DNA from: Isochrysis galbana
Taxonomy: Eukaryota > Haptophyta > Isochrysidales > Isochrysidaceae
Direction: 5' to 3'
NCBI GenBank assembly: GCA_018136815.1
Contig: CM030937.1
Span: 938,553 to 1,002,552 of the forward strand
Length of the DNA stretch: 64,000 nt
The position numbers were made by a program, and so were the translations under genes. Position 1 is the stretch's first letter. Every line of letters begins with the position of its first letter. Under the pieces are notes generated by a model. The model ran no database searches and was not told where the DNA came from. It was given only the letters and a program-made list of their open reading frames with translations. Positions 60,235 through 64,000 of this stretch are shown here, in pieces.

Positions 60235-60600
60235 CCTGTGACTGTGAGAAGAGCAACAAGGGCTAGCTCGCGCGACAAGCCAATGACGTAGGAGTAGCTT
60301 CGCTACCGATGACGTCACCCCTCCACGCCATCATACAAAACAACTGCGGTTAAACACTAAACACTCCCCCACTCCCCCACAGCGATATCGCTGATCGCTG
60401 AACAAGAATCAGACTTCTCATTAAGGACGGAGGAACGGTGACGGAGGAAAGTTGTTTTTTCGAGACATTTAGTAAATATGTCGGCGGTCATCGAGGTGGA
60501 TATCCAGTGTGGAGCACAGATGTGATGGAGAAATTGTTCTCGGCGAGGTCTCGAGCTCGAGCACCGAGCACCGAGCACATAACACATAACAATAACAGCC
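60235..60600 (-). mobile_element. Ty1/copia LTR retrotransposon fossil, 3' end
   Basis: On the minus strand the end of the copia RNase H domain is recognisable (about 60560-60430; HWISTSMTADIFTKCLEK, the conserved A-D-I-x-T-K box). A purine-rich GTGGGGGAGTGGGGGAG tract, the plus-strand primer site, follows at about 60364-60380, and then TGTTTAGTGTTTAACC, the likely start of the 3' LTR. Only this end of the element is in place. It is a broken, old copy, and the far end of the LTR was not located. Confidence 0.65.
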
Positions 60601-61280
60601 AACGAGTGTAATGGTAGTGGCGCCTCCTTAAGCGCCTCGGCCCTAGCTGGGAAACACGTGTTTACTTCTACAAACGCCAAACACAGCCGACATCCGCCGT
60701 GTTTTGCCGTGTTTGAAACCCCCTCCCTTACAGTGTACAGGACTCCTGTAGTCTCCTGCTCCTATTTGCTATTTGGCCACCGTGTTCGTAAAAAAAATCT
60801 TCTTAAAAATCTCCGCTACGCGTGCGGCGTGAGGCAGTGTGCTCCTGAACCTCCCTACTACCCAACCTCAACCCCTAACAACCCCCTCCCCCGTCCCCAG
60901 TTCCCTCTTCAGCGGAGAAGCTGGTTCCGGGGAGGTCGCGCGCGCTGCGCGCTGCTTCGGCCAGGAGTTGGAGAGAAAGGGGGCGGGAGAGCGTGGCTTC
61001 TCCTTCGTTCTGACTCGACATGCATCTGTTTATCTTACATCGCATTCTATCTTACATGTTATCATGTTATCCGCTTGCTTGGGTTCCTACTAGAGAGTTT
61101 AACTATCTTAGGTGTGATGTTTCGTATGCCCAAGCCTCTCGCCGCTCACCGCCTGCAAGAGGTCTTCCGATGCTTCCAGGTTGAAGTCTTTGTCCACCGT
61201 GTAAAGAGGGCTTATCATTTTCCGAATGTGTTTATTGCTCGGGGCGTGTAGCCCCATATTCTATATTCTATATTCTCTCA
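60601..61280. other. intergenic, nothing recognised
   Basis: Mixed sequence; TATTCTATATTCTATATTCT precedes the LINE. Confidence 0.4.
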
Positions 61281-64000
61281 ACTATCAGTAAAACTGATAG
61301 GGTCATGGGGGCCCCGTGCCCCCCTTCCTCCATCGCAGACACCCCCTGGGTGGGCCTGCACACTCAACCTCAGCCCCTGCCTGCTGGCAGGGGCTGAGCC
61401 GACATCACTCTGGCCCAGACCCTCGCCGAGCGCGCGCCGCGCGCCGCACGCACTCGCCTGCAATGGCCCTCGCTCGTACTGACCCCCACTCCACCACTGA
61501 GCCACTCGAGAAATTCAAAGAGATCCCGCGGGCCTCCAACAAGGCACTGGCGAGCGCGTTCAAAGACGCCTCAGCGCACCTAGTAGTGCGAAACTACAGG
61601 TTCGAGATGAAGAGCTTCATAACGATCAGCTCGCTCGCCAAAGCGGTCGAGAACCAAGGCTTCTTTTTTCTCCAAGGCAACCAAGAGCGCACCAAGATCC
61701 TCACCAAAGAGGGGATCCTCGTAACGCAAGGTAAGAAAGAAGTTTACCACCTGTACGTCGCCCCAAAACACGGGACGTTCGCCTCCTTCGACTTCCCGCG
61801 CAAAATCATGCTCACCGTCAACGGGGCTCCCTTCCCCATCGAATACTCCGTCCGCAATTGCCGCGAGCTGGGCGGGGACATCAAGAACCTGAACATTCAC
61901 GCGGGCCCTAAGGGCTGTAAAGGGTACAACAAAGGTTACGCCATGGCGTTCCATCCCCCCCTGCGCATCTGCGTGTGCGAGGAAGAGAAAGCCGCGCGAC
62001 TAGAGCGCGAAGAACGCAAACGCACGGCTCCACCGAAGATGACGATCCAAGAGGCCATGAACCCGAACGCCCCGGAGCTGTGCAAGCGCTTCCCCAACGG
62101 GAAATGCCCCATGAACATCACGGGCAAGGCATGCAATCGCTCGCACGAGTATCCAGGCGCTTGGAAAGACGGCAAATGCATGATTGTCTGCGCGTTCCCG
62201 CGAGCGAGCGCCGGAGCCCCAGGAAAGCAACCCAAGGGCGGAATCTGCGCCTTGGGCGCCGAATGTCGCTACATTCATAAGTGCGTGCAACACGCGCGCG
62301 ACCTTAGCCGTGCTAACTCACTCATCATGTATGCGCTCACCTTCGACTCCACTTGCGGTTATCCAGGTGAGGGACCGATCACAATCGTCTCCTACAACAT
62401 GAACGGCGCCGGCCACGGCGCCTTAGGCTCGGTGCTCGCCCAGGCGAGGAAAGCTAGAGTAGACATCATGCTACTCCAAGAGTTGCGCGCCTACGCCGAC
62501 GGCAGGCACCTCCGAGCATGCATGACCGCCAAGGCCTTGGGGTGGCAGATGCAGATGGTGCACGCGCCAGCTAACGCCACAGACCCGGCGAGTGGGGTAG
62601 GCATCGCGATACGCGACTCCTCCCCCAGGGTGAAACTGATACCGGACACGTCCGAGACGCTGATAGAGGGCAGATGCTTGCGTACTAGATGCGTAATAGA
62701 CTCTAAAGAACTAGAATTAATATCCATTTACCTAAGCGCCATACCTAGCATAAGATCCACCCAAATAGACACGTTAAGGACGATCCCATTAGGCAGAGAA
62801 CACGACACCCTCGTGGGGGGCGACTTTAACTGCGTAGAGAACAAAGAAACAGACACAAGGAAAGCAGAAGGAGAGGAAGGGTATGGAAACGCCCACGGCC
62901 CCAAACTAAGATCCGTGACAAACGAGATGGGGCTTATAGACGCGTACAACCTTGTCAACGGGAACGCGAGAGGAGGCTTCACTAGACTCTCGGGGACCGT
63001 TCACACGAGGATAGATAGAATTTACACGCCCATCACGTGCTCCAACATAAACTGGCAGACCATCGGCCCGCACCCGGCGCTGTTCACGGGGAAAGGTGCC
63101 TCGGACCACCTTCCAGTGGTGGGCACCTTCGAGGTCGTTGGATACAAATCGGGACGCACATACGACGTGCGCATAAACAACGAACTCTTCGACTCGGAAG
63201 ACATCCGCAAGGTAGTATCGCACCGATGGAGAAGCCACACAAACCCGGAGACCCCGGACGAGGACATAGACGACGCCTGGGGCAACGCCAAGCGAGCGGT
63301 GGCCACTTATCTCCTATGGGCAACACGGCAGGGCAAGGAGCACCAGGCGATAACCAAAGCAATCGATGAGCTCGCACTACTGGGAATCAAACTCGACGAC
63401 GAAGAACCCGACGCCGGAAAAATCGATAGAATCCGCGAACTTAACGCCACGATAGACGCAATTCGGAGAACATCCAGGCCCACGAACAAAGAGAGCTTCG
63501 ACTCCCTCAAGTGTGAGGAAAGAATGACGAAGGAGTTCTTCCAAAAGTTCCATTCACGGACATCCAACAGCGCAATCCCGGAACTATACGTCACAAGCGA
63601 CTGGAACGCCCCAAGCCACGACGCGGGAGGCACAACCACCGACGACGAAGAGATACGCAAAGAGCTCCGCAAATACTACGTGTGGCTATATCAAGAGAGA
63701 CAACACGAGAGAGACCGCGATCTGGAGGCGGTACTGGAGGCACACCCCATAAACACGCGGGACAAAAAGGCAATAGAGGGGAGTATCACAATGGAAGAAA
63801 TGCTAGACGCCATAGCACAAATAGGCAGCGGCAAGAGTGCGGGACCGGACGCGCTTCCGGCAGAATTCTACAAAAGCTTCACAGAACTAGTCAAACACGA
63901 CCTCTTAAGAGTCCTAAACCACGCACTAGAACAGGGGCATCTGAGCGTGTCCATGAGAGAGGGGGACATAATACTCTTGTACAAAAAGGGAGACACACGA
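61281..64000 (+). mobile_element. LINE with APE endonuclease, 5' part, open, cut by window end
   Basis: The 5' end is the hairpin CTATCAGTAAAACTGATAG (61282-61300) plus GGGTCATGGGGGCCCCG, the type B start. After ~160 bases of GC-rich leader one open frame starts at 61463 and is still open at the window edge. N-terminal domain, CCCH region, endonuclease and the first RT blocks are all present. The copy looks intact as far as it can be seen. The 3' half lies outside. Confidence 0.92.
61463..64000 (+). CDS. LINE polyprotein: N-terminal domain, CCCH fingers, APE endonuclease, RT (partial)
   Basis: At least 846 codons without a stop, from MALARTDPHSTT. Residues ~1-155 form the domain shared with the LINE at 816-1874 (HLYVAPKHGTF, FPRKIMLTV, SVRNCREL). 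Residues ~205-275 hold a CCCH-like zinc-binding region: CKRFPNGKCPMNITGKAC plus NRSH, then CALGAECRYIH. An APE-type endonuclease follows at about 305-560 with all expected catalytic blocks: VSYNMNG, LLQELR, GGDFNC, TRIDRIYTP and GASDHLPV. After a helical linker, the RT begins at about 785 (IGSGKSAGPDALPAEFYK) and reaches MREGDIILLYKKGDTR at the edge. Such a protein nicks target DNA and primes reverse transcription there. CCCH fingers in place of the CCHC knuckle of most LINEs may grip the RNA. No separate first ORF is evident upstream. Confidence 0.93.
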   Translation, partial: MALARTDPHSTTEPLEKFKEIPRASNKALASAFKDASAHLVVRNYRFEMKSFITISSLAKAVENQGFFFLQGNQERTKILTKEGILVTQGKKEVYHLYVAPKHGTFASFDFPRKIMLTVNGAPFPIEYSVRNCRELGGDIKNLNIHAGPKGCKGYNKGYAMAFHPPLRICVCEEEKAARLEREERKRTAPPKMTIQEAMNPNAPELCKRFPNGKCPMNITGKACNRSHEYPGAWKDGKCMIVCAFPRASAGAPGKQPKGGICALGAECRYIHKCVQHARDLSRANSLIMYALTFDSTCGYPGEGPITIVSYNMNGAGHGALGSVLAQARKARVDIMLLQELRAYADGRHLRACMTAKALGWQMQMVHAPANATDPASGVGIAIRDSSPRVKLIPDTSETLIEGRCLRTRCVIDSKELELISIYLSAIPSIRSTQIDTLRTIPLGREHDTLVGGDFNCVENKETDTRKAEGEEGYGNAHGPKLRSVTNEMGLIDAYNLVNGNARGGFTRLSGTVHTRIDRIYTPITCSNINWQTIGPHPALFTGKGASDHLPVVGTFEVVGYKSGRTYDVRINNELFDSEDIRKVVSHRWRSHTNPETPDEDIDDAWGNAKRAVATYLLWATRQGKEHQAITKAIDELALLGIKLDDEEPDAGKIDRIRELNATIDAIRRTSRPTNKESFDSLKCEERMTKEFFQKFHSRTSNSAIPELYVTSDWNAPSHDAGGTTTDDEEIRKELRKYYVWLYQERQHERDRDLEAVLEAHPINTRDKKAIEGSITMEEMLDAIAQIGSGKSAGPDALPAEFYKSFTELVKHDLLRVLNHALEQGHLSVSMREGDIILLYKKGDTR

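Noticed and set aside
59879-60266. Ser/Leu/Pro-rich and Arg/Glu-rich long frames
   Set aside because: They are translations of CT/GA microsatellites; the same applies at 6100-6460, 15700-16140, 32400-32650 and 55100-55870.

Overview
The window is nuclear DNA of a GC-rich eukaryotic microalga. Host genes carry short GT-AG introns (54 to 248 bp where I could place both ends). They include ciliary (FAM161), autophagy (ATG7), translation (eIF2A) and DNA-damage (MRNIP) genes. One protein begins with a signal peptide ending in an A-F-A-P motif, the bipartite plastid-targeting signature of algae with a secondary red plastid. Together with the extracellular PPSPPP-type protein, this makes a haptophyte or a close ecological equivalent the best guess. 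The assignment is inference.

Layout, left to right. 0.7-2.4 kb: an internally deleted LINE (-). 2.9-5.3 kb: FAM161-like gene (-). 6.6-7.9 kb: ABM-type monooxygenase with membrane tail (+). 8.3-12.7 kb: a graveyard of retroelement 5' ends, an AT-rich broken fragment, an ankyrin gene split by a hAT element, and an LRR gene (-). 13.3-15.8 kb: ATG7 (-, three exons). 16-21.7 kb: repeats, a chromodomain-BED hAT transposase N-terminus and a hAT MITE. 22-23.3 kb: unrecognised gene (-). 24-26 kb: proline-rich surface protein (-). 26.7-27.6 kb: plastid-targeted SRP54 M-domain protein (+). 28.7-29.7 kb: glycosyltransferase-like protein (+). 30.9-32.1 kb: multi-pass membrane protein (-). 33.5-34.4 kb: hAT transposase fragment. 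35.2-37.4 kb: GH5 glucanase (-, four exons). 38.2-40.3 kb: retroelement with a nested hAT. 40.7-41.5 kb: MRNIP (+). 42.8-43.3 kb: F-box protein (-). 44.7-46.8 kb: rolling-stone-like membrane protein (+, four exons). 48.5-49.7 kb: two short retroelements. 50.3-52 kb: two-RRM protein (-, three exons). 53.5-54 kb: hAT MITE. 55.9-57 kb: cysteine-rich membrane protein (+, two exons). 58-59.8 kb: eIF2A (-). 60.2-60.6 kb: copia fossil (-). 61.3-64 kb: an open LINE running off the window (+).

The host genes are unrelated housekeeping and surface genes with no operon logic. The accessory sequence is more coherent. Many retroelements of different length share one 5' design: a short perfect hairpin at the very start, then an ATGG start region that is usually followed by AGCGCGC. 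Several have (ATT)n-like tails and 15-17 bp target-site duplications. The DNA transposons are mostly hAT-type, with exact 8-bp duplications and a different subterminal repeat in each. Long homopurine/homopyrimidine tracts sit just upstream of many gene starts.
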